Notes under the pieces: generated by a model
What the model saw: only the letters and a program-made list of their open reading frames with translations
Database searches by the model: none
What the model was told of the DNA's origin: nothing
Part shown: in pieces, positions 51,021-58,824 of the stretch
Layout of the letters: each line of letters begins with the position of its first letter
How positions within the stretch are numbered: the stretch's first letter is position 1
Translations under genes and position numbers: made by a program
DNA from: Paraburkholderia elongata
GTDB taxonomy: Bacteria > Pseudomonadota > Gammaproteobacteria > Burkholderiales > Burkholderiaceae
DNA: 64,000 bases
NCBI RefSeq assembly: GCF_013177735.1
Contig: NZ_WOEZ01000201.1
Span: 1-64,000, forward strand
Direction: 5' to 3'

Positions 51021-52012
51021 ACATCTGGAACGGAGAACACCGGCGCATTTACATGCAGGAAGTCGGCACGCGCGACGGTTTCCAGGCGGAAGGCACGTTC
51101 GTCGAGACGCGCGACAAGATTGCGTTGATCGACGCGCTCTCAAGGACAGGCGTGGCGAAGATCGAGGTGACGGCTTTCGTGTCGCCGCAAGCGATTCCCG
51201 CGTTACGCGACGCCGAGATCGTGCTGCGTGAAATCGAGCGCAAGCCTGGCGTCGTCTACACAGCACTCGTGCCGAACGTGCGTGGCGCCGAACGCGCAAT
51301 CGATGCGCGCGCCGACGAGCTGAATCTCGTGATGTCCGCGACCGAGAGCCACAATCTGTCCAACCTGCGGATGACGCGCGACCAGTCGTTCAATGGGCTG
51401 ACGCAGGTTGCCGCCATCGCACGCGATGCCGGACTCCCGGTCAACATCTCGCTGTCGTGCGCATTCGGGTGCCCGATGGAGGGCGATGTACCGACCGACA
51501 CCGTGATCGAGTGGACGCAACGCTTTGTGGAGGAGGCCGGCGCGCAAGGCGTCACGCTGTGCGACACGACCGGCATGGCCTTTCCGCAGCAGGTCGCCGC
51601 GCTAACGGCGCGATGCGTCGAGCGCTGGCCTCAGACCGAGTTCACGCTGCACTTCCATAACACGCGCGGCATGGGACTCGCCAACGTGCTCGCCGCGATC
51701 GATGCGGGCGCCGACCGCTTTGACGCCTCGCTGGGTGGCATCGGCGGTTGTCCCTATGCGCCGGGCGCGAGCGGCAACGTATGCAGCGAGGAGATCGTGC
51801 ACGCGCTCGAGCTGATGGGCTACGACACAGGCGTCGATCTGGGCGCGCTCATCGACGCGTCGAAGCGCTTGCCGGCGCTGATCGGCCACGACACGCCAAG
51901 CCAGATCGTGAAGGCGGGGCGGCGGCTCGACCTGCATCCGCTCCCGGCCGACTTTGCCGCGATCCGCGAACGAGCAATGCAGCGTGGCGCATCCGCTCAA
52001 TCGCGCGCCTGA
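51017..52012 (+). CDS. HMG-CoA lyase-like enzyme
   Basis: 331 residues with the DRE-TIM lyase signatures EVGTRDGFQAEG (catalytic Arg-Asp) and GIGGCPYAPGASGNVCSEE (catalytic Cys, HMG-CoA lyase signature). ATG overlaps the CoA-transferase stop (ATGA). Family members cleave 3-hydroxy-3-methylglutaryl-CoA to acetyl-CoA and acetoacetate; some act on citramalyl-CoA to give pyruvate. The hydratase, transferase and lyase together make a short route from an unsaturated dicarboxylate to central metabolites. Confidence 0.85.
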   Translation: MNIWNGEHRRIYMQEVGTRDGFQAEGTFVETRDKIALIDALSRTGVAKIEVTAFVSPQAIPALRDAEIVLREIERKPGVVYTALVPNVRGAERAIDARADELNLVMSATESHNLSNLRMTRDQSFNGLTQVAAIARDAGLPVNISLSCAFGCPMEGDVPTDTVIEWTQRFVEEAGAQGVTLCDTTGMAFPQQVAALTARCVERWPQTEFTLHFHNTRGMGLANVLAAIDAGADRFDASLGGIGGCPYAPGASGNVCSEEIVHALELMGYDTGVDLGALIDASKRLPALIGHDTPSQIVKAGRRLDLHPLPADFAAIRERAMQRGASAQSRA

Positions 52013-52109
52013 CATTTTTCACTTATTTCTCACTTTGCTGCTTTAACTGAGCGTCGCTCACAGACGGCCAAAGAAAGCGTCGAGACAACGTCCTTCAGGA
52101 GACACCATC

Positions 52110-53468
52110 ATGCAAGACACCCACATCGCGCAGCCGCCGAAGACGCGCTGGTACGACGGCCTGACGACCGCGCACTGGCGCGTGCTGCGAGGCGCCTTCC
52201 TCGGCTGGATCTTCGACGGCTTTGAAGCGCTCGCGCTCGTGGTCGTCCTCGCGCCGATGCTCAAATCGGTGCTGACGCCGGCACAGGCCCTCTCGACGCC
52301 CGTCTACGCGGGCGGCGTGATCGGCATCACCTTGCTTGGCTGGGGCGTGGGCGGCATGGTCGGCGGCATTCTCGCCGACTACGTCGGGCGCAAACGCATG
52401 ATGCTGTGGTCCGTCTTTCTCTACGCGCTATTCTCCGGGCTGACTGCTTTTTCCAACACCTTTACCGTGCTGTGCCTGTTGCGATTTCTCACCGGGCTTG
52501 CGATGGGCAGCGAATGGAGCACAGGTGTCGCGCTGGTTTCGGAGACTTGGCCGGAACACGCCCGTGCAAAAGGCGCTGGCTTCCTGCAGTCCGGTTTTGG
52601 CTGGGGCACGCTGCTCGCCGCCGTGGTGTGGTACGGGCTTGCTTCTGTGCAACCGCTGGGGGGGGAAACGTGGCGTCTGATGTTCATAGCCGGTGCGCTG
52701 CCCGCGTTCTTCGTGCTCTACCTGCGCCGCGGGCTGAACGAATCGGAGAAGTGGAAACAGGCCGTGAAGGAACAGCGCTGGAACGCGACCTCCGACGATG
52801 CTATCCGGTACACCTCGCGATCTGGCAAGCAGAACAGCCGCCCCTTTACGCTCAAGCAACTGTTCACCGAGCGCGAAGCGTTTCGCCGCACGCTGCTGAC
52901 GACATTGCTGTCGATCGTCGCGACGACCGGCTGGTGGGCGATCTCGAGCTGGCTGCCGACATTTACCGTGGCGCTCGCGAAAGCGACGGGCGTGGCCGAT
53001 GCCGTTGCGTGGGGCTCGCGGATTTCGATCGTCTATACGGCCGGAGCGATCGTTGCGTACCTTGCATCGGGCTTCATAGTCGACTCGATCGGCAGACGCG
53101 CGTTCTTGAGCGCAACGTTTGTCGGCTCGCTGATCACGACGATCGTCACCTATCACTACACCGCGACGCTGAGCGGCATGCTCATCATCGCGCCGATCAA
53201 CGGGTTCTTCACGCTGGGATGCGGGTACGCATGGATGGCGATCTACCCGTGCGAACTGTTCACGTCGACGGTGCGCTCGACCGCGATCAGCTTCGTCTTC
53301 AACGCCGCACGGCTGATCGCATGGGTCTTCCCGATCATCTCCGGTTCGATGATCAAGACATTCGGCGGCGTTTCGCATGCCGCGCTCATCATGAGCTCGT
53401 GCTACCTGCTGGGCATCATCATTCCCTGGTTCCTTCCGGAAACGCGCGGAAAGGGAATGCCGGAATGA
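52110..53468 (+). CDS. MFS transporter, sugar/organic acid:H+ symporter type
   Basis: 452 residues with twelve membrane helices; DYVGRKRMMLWSVF after helix 2-3 and SEWSTGVALVSETWP in helix 4-5 fit the aromatic acid/metabolite:H+ symporter branch. ATG 52110 has AGGAGACACC upstream. It is the last gene in the LeuC/D-CoA-transferase-lyase set and probably imports the substrate. Confidence 0.9.
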   Translation: MQDTHIAQPPKTRWYDGLTTAHWRVLRGAFLGWIFDGFEALALVVVLAPMLKSVLTPAQALSTPVYAGGVIGITLLGWGVGGMVGGILADYVGRKRMMLWSVFLYALFSGLTAFSNTFTVLCLLRFLTGLAMGSEWSTGVALVSETWPEHARAKGAGFLQSGFGWGTLLAAVVWYGLASVQPLGGETWRLMFIAGALPAFFVLYLRRGLNESEKWKQAVKEQRWNATSDDAIRYTSRSGKQNSRPFTLKQLFTEREAFRRTLLTTLLSIVATTGWWAISSWLPTFTVALAKATGVADAVAWGSRISIVYTAGAIVAYLASGFIVDSIGRRAFLSATFVGSLITTIVTYHYTATLSGMLIIAPINGFFTLGCGYAWMAIYPCELFTSTVRSTAISFVFNAARLIAWVFPIISGSMIKTFGGVSHAALIMSSCYLLGIIIPWFLPETRGKGMPE

Positions 53469-53583
53469 CTGGCCGGTGTTCTTTCGGCGTGCAGAGCAAC
53501 GGGGGGCTGGTGCGGATCTGGGCGACGGCGCATATCGAGCCGGATAGATTGATACGCAGCGTTCACGCAGATAATCAGACCCG

Positions 53584-53832
53584 TTAGCCCACGCTGACTG
53601 CCGTCCGGAGGGCGATACCATGCGAGACTTGGGCTTCGAGTTCATCCAGTTGCAGCAGCAGGCTGTCTAGCGAGCGCAATTGCGCATTGGTAAGGTGCTG
53701 TGCATCGAGCAGTTGATGAAGCCGTCCGCGCCAGTAGGCGCCCGGCAAAATCGGTCCCGCGAGGTCCCCGATCATTGATGCGCCCATCACACGCGCAAGA
53801 TGTGCGATTTCGAGGTCGAGTAACGTGACCAT
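53584..53832 (-). CDS. Small hypothetical protein
   Basis: 82 residues, largely alpha-helical, leucine-rich (LDSLLLQLDELEAQV), with no signal peptide or known motif. It begins with MVTLLDLEIAHLARVMG. Starts downstream of a divergent region shared with the DUF4382 lipoprotein gene. Function not recognised. Confidence 0.5.
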   Translation of the reverse strand: MVTLLDLEIAHLARVMGASMIGDLAGPILPGAYWRGRLHQLLDAQHLTNAQLRSLDSLLLQLDELEAQVSHGIALRTAVSVG

Positions 53833-54116
53833 GGCTTCCCCCGTAACGTCCGTTCTTGTTATGTAACGAAAATCTACTACAACCCTAGACCAATTCCAAC
53901 AGATTAATAATTGCGCCGGCTATCAGTCGCCTAGCTAAAGCCGGTAACTCGCCGCTCCAGAAATCCATACCGCATCACATGCAAACTGGCGGCCAGAGTT
54001 TCTCCCGGCATGACAGAAAATGTTAAATATTCAAGTTACTGATCGTTGCAATTTACTCGGTCTGCTTACAGGGCGTTTCCGTATCCTTCAGCACAGAACA
54101 ATTAAGGAGGATTCCC

Positions 54117-55295
54117 ATGAATATGATACTCAAAACCCTGACGTGCGTGCTGGCATTTCCACTCGCGCTTGCCGGATGTGGAGGCGGAGGTGGCGATGGC
54201 GGCAGCACTGGCACGGGCACGCTCCATGTCCAGATGACAGACTCCCCGTCATGCGGTTTCGACCATGTATATGTGACGGTCAGCAAGGTTCGTGTCAATA
54301 CGAACGCGCAGGCCGGTGACACTGACGGTGGTTGGACTGACGTCGCATTGTCGAGCCCGCAGAAGATCGATCTGCTGTCGCTGACCAACGGCGTGCTGGC
54401 TGACCTGGGACAAACCGCATTGCCCGTCGGCCAGTATCAGCAGGTTCGCCTGGTGCTTGCGCAGAATCAGGGCAATACGCTGGCAAATTCGATTGTTCCG
54501 ACCGGCGGCAGCGAGCAGCCGCTCGACACGCCAAGCGCCACGCAAAGCGGCTACAAGATCATCCGGCCGTTCACGGTTCAACCCAACACGCTGGTCGATC
54601 TCGTACTCGATTTCAACGCGTGCAAATCGATCGTCCAGAAAGGGAACGGCTCGTACAGTCTGAAGCCGGTCGTGACCGCGACGCCCACGGTCGTGAGCGG
54701 CACGATCTCCGGCTACGTCGCGCCGGCCGAAGCGGGGGCTGCCGTTTATGCTGAGCAGAACGGTCACGTCATCAAGGGCACCGTTGCCGACAGCAACGGA
54801 CAGTTCGTGCTGACGCCGCTCGAGCAGAGTTCAACCAACGGCAACTATGATGTCGTTATCGTGCAGAATAATGTTGCAACAGGTATCGTGCGCTCAGTGC
54901 CAGTCGTTGTGAATACATCGACAGTCGTGGCCACGGTGTCGGCACCGATCGCGCTGCCGGCTTCCGTGATGCATGTCGCAACCGGGACAGTTCTGCCTGT
55001 CAGTGCGCAGGCCATCGTACGGGCACTGCAATCGATCAGCGGCCTTAACTACGAAATCACTAGCGCGAACGCCAATCTGGATACCGGCAACTACGCGCTG
55101 AACCTACCCGCGGCTGCGCCACTGACCGGCACCTACGCGGGAAGCCAGCCGGTGGCGCTGGCCCCGGCCCCGGCCCCGGCCGCAAGTGCCGCTGGACAGT
55201 ACACCGCAGAAGCCGATAACGTGAGCGGGGCGACCCAGTCGTCCGCAGTCAATGTATCGACCACCGATCAGGCCAACGTCAACTTCAGTTTCTAA
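54117..55295 (+). CDS. DUF4382 domain-containing lipoprotein
   Basis: 392 residues. A signal peptide ends in the lipobox LAGC followed by a glycine run. Residues about 35-185 match DUF4382 (LHVQMTDSPSCGFDHVYVTV, YQQVRLVLAQ). Then comes a carboxypeptidase-regulatory-like beta-sandwich (ISGYVAPAEAGAAVYAE), and near the end an Ala-Pro repeat encoded by tandem CCGGCC units (about 55164-55182). Surface or periplasmic role unknown. AAGGAGG lies 8 bases before ATG. Confidence 0.85.
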   Translation: MNMILKTLTCVLAFPLALAGCGGGGGDGGSTGTGTLHVQMTDSPSCGFDHVYVTVSKVRVNTNAQAGDTDGGWTDVALSSPQKIDLLSLTNGVLADLGQTALPVGQYQQVRLVLAQNQGNTLANSIVPTGGSEQPLDTPSATQSGYKIIRPFTVQPNTLVDLVLDFNACKSIVQKGNGSYSLKPVVTATPTVVSGTISGYVAPAEAGAAVYAEQNGHVIKGTVADSNGQFVLTPLEQSSTNGNYDVVIVQNNVATGIVRSVPVVVNTSTVVATVSAPIALPASVMHVATGTVLPVSAQAIVRALQSISGLNYEITSANANLDTGNYALNLPAAAPLTGTYAGSQPVALAPAPAPAASAAGQYTAEADNVSGATQSSAVNVSTTDQANVNFSF

Positions 55296-55312
55296 CGATC
55301 ACCACGCGATGA

Positions 55313-55334
55313 AGGAAGGGCGCAAGCCCTTCCT
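55313..55334 (+). terminator. Hairpin between the DUF4382 gene and a small lipoprotein gene
   Basis: AGGAAGGGC-GCAA-GCCCTTCCT is a perfect 9-bp stem with a GCAA tetraloop, 18 bases after the stop and 12 before the next ATG. It may end or attenuate transcription. Confidence 0.55.
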
Positions 55335-55345
55335 CGGAGAACCTC

Positions 55346-55513
55346 ATGAAAAAAATCTTCTGTCTCCTGACGGCGGGTGCCGCACTGTTGGGCGGTTGTG
55401 CGCTGTATGTGCCTGATTCGCCGGGCGTGGTGGTCGTGCCGCAAGGCGGGCCCCAAGGTGGTCCGGGCAACGGCTTCTGTCCGCCGGGACAGGCGAAAAA
55501 GGGGAATTGCTGA
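55346..55513 (+). CDS. Small lipoprotein, 55 residues
   Basis: ATG 55346 is preceded by GGAGAACCTC. The protein starts MKKIFCLLTAGAALLGGCAL, a complete lipoprotein signal with lipobox LGGC; the mature part is a Gly/Pro/Gln-rich tail ending in CPPGQAKKGNC. Two Cys near the end may form a disulfide. It lies between two strong hairpins. Resembles short secreted lipoproteins of Burkholderia; function unknown. Confidence 0.75.
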   Translation: MKKIFCLLTAGAALLGGCALYVPDSPGVVVVPQGGPQGGPGNGFCPPGQAKKGNC

Positions 55514-55530
55514 CGAGAAGAAAGTTGGAA

Positions 55531-55560
55531 CACAGAGGGCGCCCGCAGGCGCCCTCTGTG
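55531..55560. terminator. Strong bidirectional terminator
   Basis: CACAGAGGGCGCC-CGCA-GGCGCCCTCTGTG is a perfect 13-bp stem, followed by TTCT on the plus strand. It separates the small lipoprotein gene from the convergent Gly-rich protein gene. Confidence 0.85.
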
Positions 55561-55565
55561 TTCTA

Positions 55566-55979
55566 TCAAGTCGAATGGCTGATTGCGATGTGCTGGCTGT
55601 GGTGGAGCTTCGCGCTCACCCGCGCATGCGAGTGTGAACGCTCGTGATCTGTTTGAGCCGCATGAAGACTCTTACGGCTCGTTTGCGCGTCGGCACGGTC
55701 TGCCTGCGTGTCCGATCGATCCGCCGCGCGGGCAAGGCCGGCATCGCGGTCGGCCGAACTAAAGCCGTTGGTATTGCTGACTCCTTTGCTGCTCATGTGG
55801 CCGGCGGACATGCCGCCCGCGTTGCCGCCTAGACCACCGTGCCCGGCCCCCCCGCTGCCTCCCGCTCCGCCGCTTCCACCATTTCCACCATTTCCGCCTC
55901 CATTGCCACCGGCTGCCGCAAAGGCTGACACGGACGCAAGCGCCACGAGGCTGGCGGCAATCCATTGCACTGTTTTCAT
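55566..55979 (-). CDS. Secreted glycine-rich protein
   Basis: 137 residues from MKTVQWIAASLVALAS. A Sec signal ends at AFA. The mature N-terminus is a run of GGN, GGS and GGA units (about 40 residues), and the rest is rich in Asp, Arg, His and Ser. No known domain. The low-complexity glycine stretch suggests an extended, flexible secreted protein. A Met 7 codons upstream is less suitable as start. Confidence 0.6.
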   Translation of the reverse strand: MKTVQWIAASLVALASVSAFAAAGGNGGGNGGNGGSGGAGGSGGAGHGGLGGNAGGMSAGHMSSKGVSNTNGFSSADRDAGLARAADRSDTQADRADAQTSRKSLHAAQTDHERSHSHARVSAKLHHSQHIAISHST

Positions 55980-56149
55980 ATTCGCTTTCCCAAAGTCCAC
56001 CTGAATGCTTCGATTGTACGAACGGCGCGCGCCGGTAACCCCGAACAGTTGTAATCAACTGTAAGTGGCGTGCTCTCGTAGCTGCGGATCAGGTCTCGAT
56101 TCTCAGGCCGATTGCGACAACCAGGCAGATTGTCTTCAAACCAGATGTG

Positions 56150-56874
56150 TCAGAAAAAACCGCTCAGGATTGGATAAACAATTGGCAGGATAAAGGACGT
56201 CAGAATGCCGTTCAAGCCCATCCCGAGGCCAGCAAATGCGCCGGCTTCTTCACTCATCTGCAACGCACGAGCCGTGCCGATTCCATGGGACGCGACACCC
56301 AGTGCGAAGCCACCCAGATCATGTCTCGACACGTGAATCAACCTCAAAAGGCCGCTGCCAATCACCGCGCCTGTGATGCCGGTCATGATCACAATGACGG
56401 CCGTCAGCGACGGCAACCCGCCGATTTTCTCGGAAAGACGGATAGCAATTCCTGCCGTAACTCTCTTAGGAGCAATAGTGGCAATTATTTGACCCGTGGC
56501 TCCCAGGATCCTTGGGATCAAAACGGCCGATGAGATGCCCGTCGCACACCCCGCCACAAGTGCGCCAGCAAGCTGCGGGGCTAGCCGGCGCATTGTCGGT
56601 GTATCGGTATAGCGAGCGCGACGATTGCCGGTCCGAGCAAAAATTGAATGGGCTGGGCGCTTTGCATGTAGGTGACATACGACGTGTTCGATTCACGCAA
56701 GGCAAGTATCAAAAGCGCTATTGCAATTAACACGGGATTCGCGAGCGCATTTTTTCCTAGCGAACCGTGGACGACCTGCGCGATTGCGTACGCGAGGAAC
56801 GTGAGGGTCAGCCAAAGAAGCGGTGTTGTTCCGAGAAATCCCCACGCGGACGCGATGTTCTGATGAACGTTCAC
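56150..56874 (-). pseudogene. lrgB/cidB-like gene with a frameshift
   Basis: Two frames together make an LrgB-family membrane protein. GTG 56874 to about 56590 gives the N-terminal half (SAQPIQFLLGPAIVALAIP, then IHRQ). The frame then shifts, and the second frame from 56593 to 56150 continues with RRLAPQLAGALVAGCATG, VIMTGITGAVIG and the conserved ASHGIGTARAL. The break lies near 56585-56593, where functional proteins have a few more residues. LrgB acts with LrgA in murein hydrolase control or pyruvate transport. The start overlaps the lrgA stop (GTGA). Confidence 0.75.
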
Positions 56875-57311
56875 GGTGTATCAACCTTAGCAATGTCGAC
56901 AGCCGCAGGCGCTGTCTTTTCGTCGGCATGGAGCGGCGATGCAAACGGTGTTTTCAGCGGTGCAGCGCTCGGGCGCCATAAAGCGCACAAGCCTTGGCCG
57001 ACAAGCGCGGTAACGGCGATTGTTAGCGCCGTACACACAACAACGGACACGGCTATCGGGAGCAGGTCATGAGCCACGCGGCCGGCAAAGACCATGATGC
57101 CCACACCTGGTGGAACGAACAAAAGAGGCAAGAACTTGAGTAAGGCCAGAGCGTCGCTTTCAATGGCGGATGAAAAGCCCGGGCTAAGGCTCAGGGAGGC
57201 TAACAACAGGACCATCCCTATCACTGCCCCAGGAATCGGCAGGTTCGCTGCGTACGCGATTAACTCCCCAAGGCACTGATAGGCGAGGAGCACAGTGAAG
57301 GTCTTGATCAT
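56871..57311 (-). CDS. LrgA/CidA family membrane protein
   Basis: 146 residues from MIKTFTVLLAYQCLGELIAY. It has four membrane helices and the LrgA core LPIPGAVIGMVLLL and LLFVPPGVGIM. LrgA/CidA proteins are holin-like or act in small-acid transport together with LrgB. The C-terminal 30 residues (rich in Ala, Pro, Thr) exceed the usual family length. The frame continues upstream to 57464 without domain content. Its partner lrgB is frameshifted. Confidence 0.8.
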   Translation of the reverse strand: MIKTFTVLLAYQCLGELIAYAANLPIPGAVIGMVLLLASLSLSPGFSSAIESDALALLKFLPLLFVPPGVGIMVFAGRVAHDLLPIAVSVVVCTALTIAVTALVGQGLCALWRPSAAPLKTPFASPLHADEKTAPAAVDIAKVDTP

Positions 57312-57460
57312 CGGGTAACCTTCGATTCGGACGCGCACACGTTGAGCCACCCGCGAAGCACGACAAAGTTGGTGAAAGCCGTCATGCCAGAACTCGTTCA
57401 CTAGCCGACAATAATCATCATTGCGGTGAGCAATCGGGCTCCGGCATCCCGTGCATCTGC

Positions 57461-57724
57461 TCACTGCCCGCCGTAGAGCGAGTTCAAGCGATCCATCGTG
57501 CCGTCCTGCTGGGCACGCTGCAATTCCTGCTTGACCTCGGCGCGAGTCTTGCCATGGAAGGCACTGCTATCGCTACTGCCCACCGACGTACCGCCGACTG
57601 CGTCCGACGTCATAGCTGCGTTGCTATCGGAGGCCGTCCTGGATGTGTCGGTGGTGTCACCCGCATAGGCGAGCGTGGTGCACAACGTCAATGCGGCAAT
57701 AGGGATCAAAGTCAGAGTTTTCAT
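57461..57724 (-). CDS. DUF4148 domain-containing secreted protein
   Basis: 87 residues. A Sec signal (MKTLTLIPIAALTLCTTLAYA) is followed by a Ser/Thr/Asp-rich linker and the DUF4148 core GKTRAEVKQELQRAQQDG ending at LNSLYGG. Such proteins are abundant and mostly restricted to Burkholderiales. A GAATAT-type leader with GGAGAATATG (at 57725-57734, minus strand) supports this start over the longer frame to 57847. Confidence 0.75.
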   Translation of the reverse strand: MKTLTLIPIAALTLCTTLAYAGDTTDTSRTASDSNAAMTSDAVGGTSVGSSDSSAFHGKTRAEVKQELQRAQQDGTMDRLNSLYGGQ

Positions 57725-57936
57725 CATATTCTCCAGCATGGTGCATGACATGCCCGACGCTAATCGAATCATGCAGTTGGCGCCGGGATTTCGTGCCGCT
57801 TCGAAAGGTATCAAAGGTCCTTGCGAGGACTCGGCACGCTCTTGCAATACCAGGGCAAAATTCGCTTTATTCTCGAGTTATCTGCTTTTTTGTATCGCGA
57901 CCGCCCCGGAATAGGACCCGGGCATCCAGCCAGGAT

Positions 57937-58098
57937 CTATTTTCATCACCTGCAACTTACTCACTTGGTATCGATGGAAGTTCTGCTGGTTGTTCCATTT
58001 GGAACGATATTGGAATTATTTTTCTGAGCTGCAAGCAGAACGGCGGCGGCACGCCGGCAGGTACCACCGCACTGTATGCGCTGACCGCACGCGCATGA
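57937..58098 (+). pseudogene. Possible C-terminal fragment of a secreted or Ig-like protein
   Basis: The frame ending at TGA 58096-58098 reads SPATYSLGIDGSSAGCSIW and then SCKQNGGGTPAGTTALYALT, which has the look of a beta-rich extracellular domain end. No start, ribosome binding site or upstream continuation is seen. The rest of the 57725-58158 gap contains no other recognisable gene. Confidence 0.3.
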
Positions 58099-58140
58099 AT
58101 AAGGCACCTTTCCTAAACGAGGCTAGGGGATTGCCTTATT
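58094..58140. terminator. Long inverted repeat before the response regulator 3' end
   Basis: TGAATAAGGCA (58094-58104) pairs perfectly with TGCCTTATTCA (58130-58140); inside, TCCTA and TAGGGGA can extend the fold. It lies 18 bases past the stop of the minus-strand regulator gene and is its likely terminator. Confidence 0.55.
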
Positions 58141-58158
58141 CAGTGTCCGGGCTCCGCT

Positions 58159-58824
58159 TTATTGGCTCTCGATCCACTGAATGGCGAAGCGCACCAGCTC
58201 GTTGCCGTGACGGATATTCAGCTTTTCCTTGATGTTGGCCCGGTGTGCCTCGATGGTCTTGACGCTCCGATTCAGTTTCCCGGCGATTTCGCGGGTACTG
58301 AAGCCGAGTCCGATCAGGTGCAGGACCTCGAATTCCCGTCCCGAAAGGCTCGCAATTGGGCCCGCCGGCATTTTTTTGGGACCCGCAAGGGATCGCGCCA
58401 GCTTTTCATGCATGGCAGCGCTCAAATAAATATTGCCTGCCAGCACTTCGCGGATGGCACTCACGACATGCTCTGTGGCCTCGAGTTTCATCAGATACCC
58501 GTTTGCCCCGGCCCGTAATGCGCGTTCGGCAAACAGGCTTTCGTCATGCATGCTGAGGACGAGGGTTGCCAGATTTGGGTAGCGGTGGCGGAGAGTCTTG
58601 ACAAGATCCAGGCCGGAGTCCGATTGCAGACTGATGTCCACAATGGCCATGTCGGGCTGGCAGGCCATCGCCGCCAGGGCTTCTTCGGCGCTGCCGGCCG
58701 CACAGCAGACGTGCAGATCCTCTTGCAGATTCAGCAGGTGCGTCATCCCCTCCCGGATGATGGGGTGGTCATCCACGATCAGGATTTGAGTCGTGTGGCT
58801 TGGGCTAGACGCGTTCCCGTGCAT
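58159..58824 (-). CDS. NarL/UhpA-type response regulator
   Basis: 221 residues. The receiver has ILIVDDHPIIREG, phospho-Asp in MAIVDISLQSD, Ser in VLSMHDE and Lys in GANGYLMKLEATE; then a LuxR HTH (LSGREFEVLHLIGLGFSTRE, IAGKLNRSVKTIEAHRANI). The start at 58824 overlaps the end of the kinase gene by 20 bases, so the two are co-translated and form a pair. Confidence 0.85.
   Translation of the reverse strand: MHGNASSPSHTTQILIVDDHPIIREGMTHLLNLQEDLHVCCAAGSAEEALAAMACQPDMAIVDISLQSDSGLDLVKTLRHRYPNLATLVLSMHDESLFAERALRAGANGYLMKLEATEHVVSAIREVLAGNIYLSAAMHEKLARSLAGPKKMPAGPIASLSGREFEVLHLIGLGFSTREIAGKLNRSVKTIEAHRANIKEKLNIRHGNELVRFAIQWIESQ

Noticed and set aside
55164..55182. Tandem CCGGCC units as a repeat array or phase-variation tract
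   Set aside because: Only about three units, and unit changes keep the frame (Ala-Pro codons), so it cannot switch the gene on and off.
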